Assembly (NCBI RefSeq): GCF_001969815.1
Contig: NZ_MRBK01000028.1
Coordinates: forward strand, 1-47,053
Direction of reading: 5' to 3'
Source of the DNA: Bacillus swezeyi
Lineage (GTDB): Bacteria > Bacillota > Bacilli > Bacillales > Bacillaceae
Length of the DNA: 47,053 nt
Positions 18,115-26,012 of the stretch are shown piece by piece. Numbering within the stretch: position 1 is the first letter of the stretch; each line of letters starts with the position of its first letter. Made by a program: the position numbers and the translations under genes. The notes under the pieces are model-generated. The model was not told the origin of the DNA. It did no database searches and saw only the letters and a program-made list of their open reading frames with translations.

Positions 18115-18223
18115 ACTATTAATTTGTGCAACTATTGTGTTGGGTGTTTCAGGAGTAGTTGGTGCTTCTTACCTTCATCAACAGGACGCTACTGTTAAAG
18201 TAGCCGAAAGAATGGCTACTTAA
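18104..18223 (+). CDS. Phr pheromone precursor, predicted signal ERMAT
   Basis: 39 aa: signal peptide MKSKLLICATIVLGVSGVVG, then a short mature region ending VKVAERMAT. Phr precursors are exported by Sec and cut to a C-terminal penta- or hexapeptide that is re-imported by Opp and binds its Rap; ERMAT is close to the B. subtilis PhrC signal ERGMT. It overlaps the end of rap by 11 bases, as rap-phr pairs usually do. Intact, unlike its rap. Followed by a strong terminator. Confidence 0.85.
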   Translation: MKSKLLICATIVLGVSGVVGASYLHQQDATVKVAERMAT

Positions 18224-18260
18224 TCCCGTATTTCGATATAGTTTACTTCAAATACTAAGA

Positions 18261-18288
18261 ATAAGAGGGCTTCCCTCTTATTTTTTTT
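18261..18288 (+). terminator. Terminator of rap-phr
   Basis: ATAAGAGGG and CCCTCTTAT with a short loop followed by T8. Confidence 0.9.
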
Positions 18289-18415
18289 GTCTGCAGCTCC
18301 TTCGTTCCCTGTCTACCTCTCCCTCCCCGCCGAGAATATTCGAGCTACCCGACAATTCAGACCGCAACTATACTCCTACACATATTCCGATCGCTAATGT
18401 GGAAGGAGTGATCAA

Positions 18416-18766
18416 ATGGAGAAAACAAAAAGGGATTATCCGTTAGACGAAATCCTGATTCCTATGGGAGGAACTACAGTAAAAGACCTCGATAAAATGG
18501 ATGAACTATGGGAGAGTGACGATTACGCTGCAGATGAGAAATACGACGGCAGCCGTTTCTTTTCTCGCAGGGTCTCAGTAAAAGATGGCCTACCTGTTGA
18601 AAAAACACCCAACGTTCCCCACCTTAACAAAATCTTTCGGAAGTATCCTTTGTTGATTTTAGACGGGGAAGTCTACATCGAAAGGGGTAATTCAAGTGAT
18701 GTCGTATCGATCATGGGGGCCACCCCTGAAAAAGCAATAGAACGACAGGAGGAACGAGGGTATTAA
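18416..18766 (+). pseudogene. N-terminal fragment of a phage-type ATP-dependent DNA ligase
   Basis: 116 codons. EKYDGSRF (about residues 41-48) is the KxDG adenylation motif and LILDGEVYIE is motif III, in the order and spacing of ATP-dependent ligases such as the SPbeta and skin-type enzymes. The frame ends after motif III, so motifs IV and V and the OB fold are missing and the product cannot seal nicks. No continuation is seen in other frames. The start has a good site (GGAAGGAG). This is a phage relic. Confidence 0.75.
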
Positions 18767-18958
18767 TTTCTTTTGATTCTCCGACTTTCATTCCCTTTGT
18801 CAGAGTCCGCTGCGAGTTTGTAAAATGGGGTCTAAAAAAGATGACCCCGGCTCAGTACCGAGATCACAAACTAACTGTTTGGCCTTTTTCTTAAACTGTC
18901 CATTATATGGGGCTCAGTTCACTTCTAAGTCATGTGCTTTTTTATTTACCTACTCTAG

Positions 18959-19489
18959 TTACTTTTGTGGAAGAAAAGAATAAACATAGGTGTCATAGGC
19001 CTTCCCGTTTTGATACATATATTTTTTTAAAATACCCTCTTTTTGAAATCCCATCTTGGTCAATAAGTTGTTTGAAGCTGCATTTTCAATAAACACAACC
19101 GCACCTATTCTTGTTAAACCTAAAGTTTCAGAACCATATGAAAGGATTTTTGATACTGCCTCAGACATATATCCCTTTCTCCAGTGATCCGGATGAATTT
19201 CATAACCTATTTCTGCACGTTTGTGTTTAGGAGACCATGCGTTAAATCCGATTGTCCCAATCAACCCTTTTTCGCCTTTTCTTTCAATCCCCCAACGCAT
19301 TCCTTTTTGTTCTTTGAAATTTTTAGCAAAAAAATCTACAAAACCTCTTGCTTGATCAATAGTTTCTAACGAGTCTTGCCCATAAAAACGTGTGACATTA
19401 TCATTCGAAAAACAAGCAAAAATCCCCTCTGCATCATCGAGAGTTATTTCTCTTAAAATTAGTCTCTCTGTTTCTAGATTAGGAAACAT
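18959..19489 (-). CDS. GNAT N-acetyltransferase, RimJ/RimL type
   Basis: 176 aa. The start LETERLILREITLDDAEGIF, AEIGYEIHPDHWRKGYMSEA (acetyl-CoA loop) and NLLTKMGFQKEGILKKYMY are the hallmarks of the RimJ/RimL subgroup that acetylates protein N-termini or small amines. ATG with AGGAGG upstream. It is monocistronic in the accessory insert; the substrate is unknown. Confidence 0.9.
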   Translation of the reverse strand: MFPNLETERLILREITLDDAEGIFACFSNDNVTRFYGQDSLETIDQARGFVDFFAKNFKEQKGMRWGIERKGEKGLIGTIGFNAWSPKHKRAEIGYEIHPDHWRKGYMSEAVSKILSYGSETLGLTRIGAVVFIENAASNNLLTKMGFQKEGILKKYMYQNGKAYDTYVYSFLPQK

Positions 19490-19766
19490 TAACCTTCCTC
19501 CTATAAATTATTATTTTGACACATCATTAGTTCAATTATTCTATTTATAGATACTTAACTAAGAACTTATTGTGATAGGTGCCAGCTGTTTTTATGTATC
19601 AAAACTGAGGGGAATGCTACGTTGTCCTATTATAAATCAATACTGTCTCTCTCCCATTAGCTTAGGATTTATGCTATCAGCAAAAAAATAAATTTAAAGA
19701 ATGACTTTTGTCTTTGATATGCATTGTTCTGGGTCGCTCTTAATCTTTTTTCTTGGAAGATCGCCG

Positions 19767-20438
19767 CTAAATCAGGTTAAATCCTCTTAGACTAAACAAA
19801 TTTGCTTGTTCAAGTGGCTGATTAAAATTGACATGGCTGTCATAATGATTATACTGCGCTTCTTTTTTTCCGGTCCGATCATAGAATATTTTAAACCAGT
19901 AATATATTGGATAGGGTCTTTGATAAATTAATTTACCATCTGGTAGACGCAAATTTTGATATCCCCTTGCCTCCTTAGATTCATCATCAACGGTTGGAGT
20001 TATTGCAGCATGCTCTATTGAAGCAGGTATATGCTCGCATACCGTAACACATCAATTTGCATTTATCCTATGATGAGTCGAACCATATGAACGACATACT
20101 AACGGGCGAGAATCGTAAACTGAGCATGATTTTGTTGCCGGATCGAGTAGAGGACAAGGAAAACCGTTTCTTCCAGTCGCCATGTGCTGATTTAATTGTT
20201 CAAACAGTATTGTGCCATCATCTTCCGGGACATATGTCTCTAAATTTCTCCATGTTTCAGGTTTTTCATTTTTAATCATTTCACACTGGCCCAGGGCAAT
20301 ATCAAATACTTATTCTACACGATCTTTGTTCCAAGTTTTCAATTCACGCATAATAAATTCAAACTCAATTTCAGTTATTGGGAAATCTTCATAACAGCAG
20401 TTATAACACCCTTTGTGACTGCAAATGACACGTGATTG
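19767..20438 (-). pseudogene. YkgJ-type cysteine cluster protein, frameshifted
   Basis: Three frames join into one YkgJ-like protein. The first has CSHKGCYNCCYEDFPITEIE (the CxxCC metal cluster) and ends with TAA at about 20313. The second has PCPLLDPATKSCSVYDSRPL then VCRSYG (20279-20052). The third, after a shift near 20055, reads CVTVCEHIPASIEHAAITPT and on to LFSLRGFNLI (19767). The N-terminal start is lost. YkgJ proteins are thought to bind zinc or iron; this copy is broken in at least two places. Confidence 0.7.
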
Positions 20439-20632
20439 CTATGGCTGTTTTCGTCAAAAGATTTTATTGCAAACAGAGTCAGATCAATTGCACGCCCCTC
20501 TTTATCTACAATAAAGCAATGTCTAACCATAATATTCTCGATTGATGATATGAAGCCATAGGCATCTTCCACTCTCCTGAATGAGTCTTTTTGGTATAAG
20601 AAGTAGCAATATTGAATATATTTGTATAACAT
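20375..20632 (-). pseudogene. Fragment of an unknown protein upstream of the YkgJ relic
   Basis: Residues 1-68 (YQKDSFRRVEDAYGFISSIE, HCFIVDKEGRAIDLTLFAIK) look like genuine coding sequence, of a type with a His then VDxxGxxIDLT. The last third overlaps the YkgJ frame. There is no clear ribosome binding site. Probably a truncated gene. Confidence 0.4.
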
Positions 20633-20638
20633 TCCTTT

Positions 20639-20972
20639 ACTTCAATTTGATGTCGACTTGTTTTATAAATTTGTTTGCTTGTTTGTTTATCAAACTCATG
20701 CTGCTGTATAATCTTATGATTCCGCTTCCTTTTTTATATGTATTTCATCAAAAAATCGACTCAATAAATACGTACAACCCGCAATTTGTATTCATGTTTG
20801 GTTTGAAAGGAACTTAGACGAACTGCTTTCCCAGGATCAATATTCTTAGTGACTTTATAGATTTGATTGCTACTTCCTTGTTATAAAAAAATCTTCTATT
20901 GCAATACACCAGGATTAGAACCTTCTCTAAAATCCTCGAGTATATCTTTCATATCAGGCAGAAGCTCCATAG
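20639..20972. other. 334-base A+T-rich stretch with no clear full gene
   Basis: The one point of interest is a 24-codon leftward frame (20970-20896, MELLPDMKDILEDFREGSNP...) whose ribosome binding site AGGAGGAAG is in the MFS fragment at the insertion junction. It looks like the 5' end of a lost gene or a chance frame. Confidence 0.4.
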
Positions 20973-20974
20973 CC

Positions 20975-21200
20975 CTTCCTCCTGTGAAACCTGTCAGACA
21001 GCCATCCGGTAAACGGTGAAACCACAACAGACACGGCCAGCCCGATTCCGATCAGCACACCTCCCTGAAGCCCGTTGCCGGTTTCATATAAAGACCACCA
21101 CATCAATGAATAATAAAAAAGAACGGAACTTAAAAGAGACAAAAATGTCCCAGACCATAATCTGAAAAAAATCGCCTTTTACAACCCATGCATATTGCAA
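20975..21200 (-). pseudogene. MFS transporter, 5' part
   Basis: TTG 21200 behind AGGGGG opens MQYAWVVKGDFF. With one T fewer in the T7 run near 21168 it continues FRLWSGTFLSLLSSVLFYYS then MWWSLYETGNGLQGGVLIGI, ending in the TM2-3 loop SDRFHRRK (the MFS motif A region). At that point the sequence leaves the gene. The remainder is at 13310-14476. The strand and order agree with a single gene split by an insertion. Confidence 0.8.
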
Positions 21201-21330
21201 TCGAATCCCCCTTGCTTGTTCGGAATACGTATGCCTCCGTTTGATGCAGGAATGGCAAACAGCCACAGGATCATTTTATAAACAAATGTAATATTTAACA
21301 GCCGAGCCGGGTATCCGTTTTGACTTCACG

Positions 21331-21357
21331 GCAAAAAACCTTCCATTTGGAAGGTTT
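21331..21357 (-). terminator. Terminator of the YjcZ-type gene
   Basis: AAAACCTTCC and GGAAGGTTTT with a 4-base loop and T6 on the minus strand. Confidence 0.9.
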
Positions 21358-21393
21358 TGCGAGCATGTCAAGTACCGGTATTTGATTGATTGC

Positions 21394-21522
21394 TTAGCAA
21401 ATAAAAGCGGCTCCAACGATGATGAGTAAAATGAAGAGTACGACGATTAATACGAAAGTACTTCTTCCCTGAAATCCATAGCCATATCCGCCAACAGGGC
21501 AGCAATAATGGGAGTGGTGCAC
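21394..21522 (-). CDS. YjcZ-family sporulation membrane peptide
   Basis: 42 aa, GTG at 21522, 7 bases after AAAGGATGA. It reads [20 protein letters not shown] and then a hydrophobic [20 protein letters not shown]. The Gly/Tyr/Cys N-terminus followed by [16 protein letters not shown] is the YjcZ/SscA-like pattern of small Bacillus sporulation proteins. It lies alone between the broken MFS gene and a GNAT gene, with its own terminator. Mother-cell expression is expected for the family but I did not see a clear promoter. Confidence 0.85.
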   Translation of the reverse strand: MHHSHYCCPVGGYGYGFQGRSTFVLIVVLFILLIIVGAAFIC

Positions 21523-21603
21523 AGGCCAATCATCCTTTCTTATAAAGTCTACACCCCAGCCTATGCAGGCCAAGTCGTCATTGGTTTGTGCACCTGCCTA
21601 CAT

Positions 21604-22374
21604 TCACCCAAACAAATATTTAAAAATCGTTGTGAGATGTTCCGTCTCCTGAAAACCGATCTTTTCATAAAACCATTTCGCCTGATCGCTGCCAGATGTA
21701 ACGAGATAGCTCGACTCCATCCCCGACTGTTTGGATGCGGCAAGCATACCATGAATAAGCTGTGTTCCATAACCTTTACGCTGATAAGGCTCTAAAATGG
21801 CAACCTCTTCGATTTTAGAGATTTTCTCTCTGTGATCGAGATAAAGCTCAGCACAGCCGACAGGGGTCCCCTCATCTGAATAGCTGACAAACAGCTGGAT
21901 GGTGCCTTGTTCATAAAAAGGATACTTGCGGCGCAGCTTTTCTTTTGCAAATGCTTCATCTATGCTTAAAGAATCGTAAACCAGCATCACCCTGCAGGCA
22001 TCGCGGAGCGATTTTTCCGTCCCCCATTCTATTCGCCGGGCGACGGGAAGTTCTTTCCAATCAGATAGATTGATGCTGTAAAACAGCTCTTCATCAAGAA
22101 CATACCCAAAGTCAAAGAGAGCTTTTTTCATAGAATAGGGGATGTCCGTTCCAAATGAACTTTTCACATGAATATAATTTCTTTTTAATATGACAGGAAC
22201 TCGAACCAATAACGAGTATAAATCTGCGAGCGGATAAGCGTCTTGCAATTGTATGAAATGAAAAGCGAACATTTGCGGCAGCTGATCGTCAGTATATACA
22301 TCATAGAATGGTTTAGTTTGTTTGCTGCATGTCAATAACAGATAGTTTTCTTCCGCTTTTGAAATGGATTTCAT
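21604..22374 (-). CDS. GNAT family acetyltransferase with N-terminal extension
   Basis: 256 aa. The C-terminal 120 residues are a GNAT fold: FVSYSDEGTPVGCAELYLD, then VAILEPYQRKGYGTQLIHGM (Q/RxxGxG acetyl-CoA loop) and AKWFYEKIGFQET. The first 130 residues form an extra domain with no motif I know. The ribosome binding site is weak (AGAGG). Monocistronic; substrate unknown. Confidence 0.88.
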   Translation of the reverse strand: MKSISKAEENYLLLTCSKQTKPFYDVYTDDQLPQMFAFHFIQLQDAYPLADLYSLLVRVPVILKRNYIHVKSSFGTDIPYSMKKALFDFGYVLDEELFYSINLSDWKELPVARRIEWGTEKSLRDACRVMLVYDSLSIDEAFAKEKLRRKYPFYEQGTIQLFVSYSDEGTPVGCAELYLDHREKISKIEEVAILEPYQRKGYGTQLIHGMLAASKQSGMESSYLVTSGSDQAKWFYEKIGFQETEHLTTIFKYLFG

Positions 22375-22452
22375 GATGGCAGCCTCTTTTCGTCAATTTC
22401 TCCACCTATTTTTTTCGCCATCAAGAGGAAGACCTCCTGTTAGAAAAGTCAA

Positions 22453-22488
22453 GAAAAAAGATGATCCTTCACGGAGAAGGATCATCTT
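22453..22488 (-). terminator. Terminator of msrAB
   Basis: A 12-bp perfect stem, AAGATGATCCTT with AAGGATCATCTT, 7-base loop and T6 on the minus strand. Confidence 0.95.
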
Positions 22489-22497
22489 CCTGAGCCC

Positions 22498-22950
22498 TCA
22501 GTCTTCTTCCTTCGAGTTCTTCTTAAACCATTCGGCGTATTCTCCGTAGCCTTCTTTCTCAAGCTCTTCCTTCGGAATAAAACGAAGCGCGGCTGAGTTA
22601 ATGCAATAACGCAGACCGTTTGGTCCGGGGCCGTCGGGAAAAACATGGCCGAGATGGGAATCCGCCGTCTTGCTTCTGACTTCGGTCCGAATCATGCCGT
22701 GGGACGTGTCAAGCTTTTCTTCAACTTCGACGGAATGGATCGGTTTCGTAAAGCTTGGCCAGCCGCAATGGGCATCAAATTTATCAAGGGAGGAAAACAG
22801 CGGTTTCCCGGAAACAATATCGACATAGATGCCCTCTTCCTTGTGGGCCCAGTATTCGTTTTGAAACGGCGGTTCTGTTCCGTTTTTCTGCGTTACCTCA
22901 TACTGCACCCGATTCAGCTGTTTCAACCGTTCTTCTTTATTGACTGTCAT
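22498..22950 (-). CDS. msrB: Peptide methionine (R)-S-oxide reductase
   Basis: 150 aa, cytosolic. Motifs CGWPSF (C62), GHVFPDGP and RYCINSAAL with catalytic C116. The usual zinc CxxC pairs are absent, as in the B. subtilis enzyme. It repairs the R isomer of oxidised methionine using thioredoxin. Its ATG overlaps the msrA stop (ATGA), so the two are co-translated. Confidence 0.97.
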   Translation of the reverse strand: MTVNKEERLKQLNRVQYEVTQKNGTEPPFQNEYWAHKEEGIYVDIVSGKPLFSSLDKFDAHCGWPSFTKPIHSVEVEEKLDTSHGMIRTEVRSKTADSHLGHVFPDGPGPNGLRYCINSAALRFIPKEELEKEGYGEYAEWFKKNSKEED

Positions 22951-23474
22951 GCCTTATGCCCCCAATGCTCATGAAGAAACCCTTCCCGGCCGCTGCCGAC
23001 ACGGTATCTCTTATAGCGCTCCGGATGTTTTTTGTGATAATCCTGATGATGCTCCTCCGCCGGATAAAACGGCCCGGCCTCAAGGATGTCGGTAGCGATC
23101 TGATCTTTAAAAATGCCGCTTTCTTCAAGCTTTTTCTTTGATTCTTCGGCAAGCCTCCGCTGCTCGTCATGATGATAAAAAATCGCCGTCCGATAAGACT
23201 CGCCGCGGTCTGCAAACTGCCCCCCATTGTCTGTAGGATCAATCTGCTGCCAATACAGTTCAAGCAGTTTTTCATATGGAAACACATCCGGATTAAATGT
23301 AATCTGAACCGCTTCCCTATGTCCTGTCGTATTGCTGCAAACCTCTTCATATGTCGGCTTTTCCGTGCGGCCGCCAGTATAGCCGGATTCAACTTTTATA
23401 ATGCCCGGCTGTTGCTTGACCATACACCAAAAACAGCCTCCGGCAAATGTAGCGAGTTCCCGTTTTTCAGCCAT
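22947..23474 (-). CDS. msrA: Peptide methionine (S)-S-oxide reductase
   Basis: 175 aa with the signature GGCFWC (catalytic C14), then [16 protein letters not shown] and the [20 protein letters not shown] substrate region. It reduces S-methionine sulfoxide, complementing MsrB. Start ATG behind AAGGAGG. First gene of the msrAB operon, under the Spx-type promoter upstream. Confidence 0.97.
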   Translation of the reverse strand: MAEKRELATFAGGCFWCMVKQQPGIIKVESGYTGGRTEKPTYEEVCSNTTGHREAVQITFNPDVFPYEKLLELYWQQIDPTDNGGQFADRGESYRTAIFYHHDEQRRLAEESKKKLEESGIFKDQIATDILEAGPFYPAEEHHQDYHKKHPERYKRYRVGSGREGFLHEHWGHKA

Positions 23475-23512
23475 CTCGTTTCTGCCTCCTTCTATTCGAA
23501 CTGATGGATATT

Positions 23513-23551
23513 ATTATATCATAGCCGCTATATTTCCAGCTTTCTGCTGCT
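23513..23551 (-). promoter_or_regulatory. msrAB promoter with Spx-type AGCA element
   Basis: Minus-strand TATAAT at 23513-23518 has a poor minus 35, and AGCA falls at 23548-23551, about position -44 (with a second AGCA next to it). This is the layout of Spx-activated promoters, and msrAB is a known Spx target in B. subtilis. Confidence 0.65.
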
Positions 23552-23717
23552 CATAGCGTGAAACAGCTCGTCATGGTGATGACAGCAAAACTGTGACAAA
23601 AATTTGTCCTTTAATATCCCCGCCTTTGAAAGAAAACAGCAGATTTCCCGGCATGTTCACTTTTTACCTTCATTCAATTGATGGTCAAATGAACTAAAAA
23701 TCTTCTTAAACATTCAC

Positions 23718-23753
23718 TTGAAAGGCAAAAATTATGGTATCATATTGATATCA
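23718..23753 (+). promoter_or_regulatory. Candidate ypoP promoter and palindrome
   Basis: TTGAAA (23718-23723), 17 bases, CATATT (23741-23746), then the palindrome TGATATCA (23746-23753) just past the minus 10. A MarR-type autoregulation site is plausible. The rest of the 367-base msrA-ypoP interval shows nothing else. Confidence 0.4.
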
Positions 23754-23842
23754 TGTTCATGAAAAATAAAATTCATGCTGATTCGGTCATTCCTTTAAAA
23801 ACGAAAGCTGAAATTTGCTAATTAATATGGAGGGGCGAAATT

Positions 23843-24277
23843 TTGAAAGCTAGAGAACAGATGATGTATGATATGGAAGCGTTGCTTCGCACAGTATTTA
23901 AACAGATACGTGATGAAATAAATGAACTGCTCGAAAAAGAGATGTCCCGCAATGAATTTATGATCCTCCGCCTGCTCAGTGAACAAGGTCCAAAAAAAGT
24001 GACAGAGTTTGCAACGATCTTGGGGGTTTCTGCGAGCCACATCACCGCTGTAACCGATGCATTGGTTGAAAAAGGATGGATTACAAGAGTCCGATCCAAA
24101 GAAGACAGACGAATTATCAAAATCCACCTGACAGATGCAGGTAAAGAAATCATCAGATATTTCGAAGAAAAGAAAACGGAATATTATTTTAAACGATTCA
24201 GCAGCTTCAGCGATGAAGAGCTGAAAACATTAATCGATTTGTTCAGCAAGCTGGACAAAAAAAGAGAACAGCGTTAA
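23843..24277 (+). CDS. ypoP: MarR family transcriptional regulator YpoP
   Basis: 144 aa, TTG start behind GGAGGGG. Winged helix-turn-helix at about 45-105: FMILRLLSEQGPKKVTEFAT, GVSASHITAVTDALVEKGWI and the wing RVRSKEDRRIIKIHLT. The C-terminal helices serve dimerisation. No cysteine that would suggest redox sensing. Its target genes are unknown; it is divergent from msrAB, as in B. subtilis. Confidence 0.9.
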   Translation: MKAREQMMYDMEALLRTVFKQIRDEINELLEKEMSRNEFMILRLLSEQGPKKVTEFATILGVSASHITAVTDALVEKGWITRVRSKEDRRIIKIHLTDAGKEIIRYFEEKKTEYYFKRFSSFSDEELKTLIDLFSKLDKKREQR

Positions 24278-24345
24278 AACCAAAAAAGGTTTTCACATAA
24301 AATGAGCTCATCTGTCGCATCATAATATCAAAAAGGGGTGCAAAG

Positions 24346-24597
24346 ATGATGACAGCTCCTTATCTCTGCCCAAACTGCAAAACAAACCGCACGCGGTTTA
24401 ATTTAATTGAACAGTCGCCAACCTCCGTCAAACTTGACCCATCAACGGGGGAAATTATGGAAACGTATTCAGAAGGCGAGCGCTCTCCTTTCCACCTTCC
24501 GTACAGCGGTCCTGCTATGAAAGTACAGTGCGGAGCGTGCGGATTAATCGAGGATGAAAAGACATTCGTCAAACTTGCGGAATTCGATAAACGCTAA
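24346..24597 (+). CDS. Small zinc-ribbon-like protein
   Basis: 83 aa with CPNC near the start (residues 8-11) and CGAC near residue 62-65, which could form one treble-clef or ribbon zinc site. The intervening 50 residues are polar. AAAGGGG lies upstream of two adjacent ATGs. It follows ypoP by 68 bases and has its own terminator. Function unknown; DNA/RNA binding is possible but unproven. Confidence 0.8.
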   Translation: MMTAPYLCPNCKTNRTRFNLIEQSPTSVKLDPSTGEIMETYSEGERSPFHLPYSGPAMKVQCGACGLIEDEKTFVKLAEFDKR

Positions 24598-24622
24598 TAC
24601 AGTATAAATAGAACAATAAGAC

Positions 24623-24656
24623 AGGATAGATGATCATGGTTTCATCTATCCTTTTT
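24623..24656 (+). terminator. Terminator of the zinc-ribbon gene
   Basis: AGGATAGATGA and TCATCTATCCT, 8-base loop, then T5. Confidence 0.9.
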
Positions 24657-24672
24657 GTATATCTTGAGTGGA

Positions 24673-25773
24673 TCAAACGGAGGTTTCAAGTGTTGTACAC
24701 ACTCGGTTTCTACCAAGTTGTTTTGCTTTATACAAACATTGATCGGCTTTGTTAATCAACTCGTCTGTATTTTCAATCACCTCCGGAAATGTGACCACAC
24801 CAATTGAAACCGTAATATTAATTTTTATAGAAAAAGAAATGTTAAAAGTATGTGCTTCTACTTCATTTCGTATCCTTTCAGCAATCTCTGCGGCCCGCGA
24901 ATTTGAACAGTTCGGCAATATGACTGAAAACTCTTCCCCGCCGTTTCTTGAAACGATATCAACCGTGCGAGTTGATTTTTTCAAAATCATTCCTAATTCT
25001 TTTAAAATTGCATCTCCAATTGAATGACCGTACGTATCATTGATATTTTTGAAATAATCTACGTCTATCAGCAGCAAAGACAGTTTTTCGTTCTTTTCCT
25101 TTGCGTTTGATATTTGAGCATTCCATATCGCATCAAAATTGCGGACATTATTTAATCCTGTTAAAAAATCAATGGACGACTCCTCTTCATACTTCTTTAA
25201 TAAAAAATGAGATTTTCTTAAATACCAGACAACGTATGCTGAGGTAAAACCGCCGACAGTAGATAAAATCCAGTACCACGTCAATAATATTTTTAATAAT
25301 AAGAGATCATGGAGGGTCTTCGAAATGACAAATGAAATTGAAAGATTAGCGAACACAACCAAGGCAAATGTTCTACTATATGTACCAGCATCTTTACCCA
25401 TGATTTTGAGAATAAGATAAAACCCTATAAATATAAAGATCATCCCTATTAATGCAACGATAGATGAGATATTCCACCCATATATAAACCTTCCCCCGAC
25501 AATGAGCAAGGAACAGATAAAAGCCGGAAAAACTCCAGTGAACAAAAACAGAATCATGACAGGCACATAACGCAAATCAATGATCGTTTCATCGGATGCC
25601 TGTATAGAAAAGAACATGAGCAGGTTTCCAAGCAAACCGCCCATTAAGCCGTCAATCCACTCCAGTTGTTTAACTGTAACTTTTCGGGAGATGATATTCC
25701 ACTTTAACTGAGTATAAATAAAGAGCAAAGCAATTAAAATGCACAGGTTCAAAAATAAATCGATTAAAAACAT
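24673..25773 (-). CDS. Membrane diguanylate cyclase (5TMR-LYT + GGDEF)
   Basis: 366 aa from ATG 25773 (GGGGGA upstream). Residues 1-185 contain six hydrophobic segments of the 5TMR-LYT type, as in B. subtilis DgcK. The GGDEF domain starts at about 200 (DFLTGLNNVRNFD), with LIDVDYFKNIND for metal binding, the active loop GGEEF at 278-282, and RTVD (269-272) placed as the RxxD inhibitory site. It should make c-di-GMP from two GTP and be product-inhibited. All catalytic residues are present. Monocistronic. Confidence 0.93.
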   Translation of the reverse strand: MFLIDLFLNLCILIALLFIYTQLKWNIISRKVTVKQLEWIDGLMGGLLGNLLMFFSIQASDETIIDLRYVPVMILFLFTGVFPAFICSLLIVGGRFIYGWNISSIVALIGMIFIFIGFYLILKIMGKDAGTYSRTFALVVFANLSISFVISKTLHDLLLLKILLTWYWILSTVGGFTSAYVVWYLRKSHFLLKKYEEESSIDFLTGLNNVRNFDAIWNAQISNAKEKNEKLSLLLIDVDYFKNINDTYGHSIGDAILKELGMILKKSTRTVDIVSRNGGEEFSVILPNCSNSRAAEIAERIRNEVEAHTFNISFSIKINITVSIGVVTFPEVIENTDELINKADQCLYKAKQLGRNRVCTTLETSV

Positions 25774-26012
25774 GACGTCCCCCAGCCGTAAAATCATTTT
25801 TTATATTGTTTATATCGTCAGATCACATAACGTTAAAAGATGATTTAAGACATTTTTGCTGTTTCATTTTTTACATGCCTTGAAAAATACCTGCTTCATC
25901 ATGCTTCTTCCAGGCGAAGGTTTGATTTTGGATAAGGGGCTTACCGTAAGATAGTTTAGTGTAAAAGGACTATCAATAAAAGAACTATTCAATCAAGCCA
26001 GGACATGCTTTC

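Larger units (their letters stand above)
14478..20974. mobile_element. About 6.5 kb insertion splitting the MFS gene
   Basis: On the minus strand the 5' MFS piece ends ...SDRFHRRK at 20975 and the 3' piece resumes KLIAASD at 14475, which would join into one ordinary sequence. CTTCC (plus strand) occurs at both edges, 14473-14477 and 20975-20979, and could be a crossover core or chance. The insert holds accessory genes only. I see no transposase or integrase and no long terminal repeats, so the mechanism is unknown; a decayed phage or conjugative remnant is possible. Confidence 0.65.

Noticed and set aside
18827..18848. GGGGTC/GACCCC hairpin downstream of the ligase fragment
   Set aside because: Only a 6-bp stem with a 10-base loop and no T run; too weak to call a terminator.
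22937..23392. 151-codon leftward frame within msrA
   Set aside because: It is a shifted frame of msrA, Arg/Ile-rich, and has no start signal.
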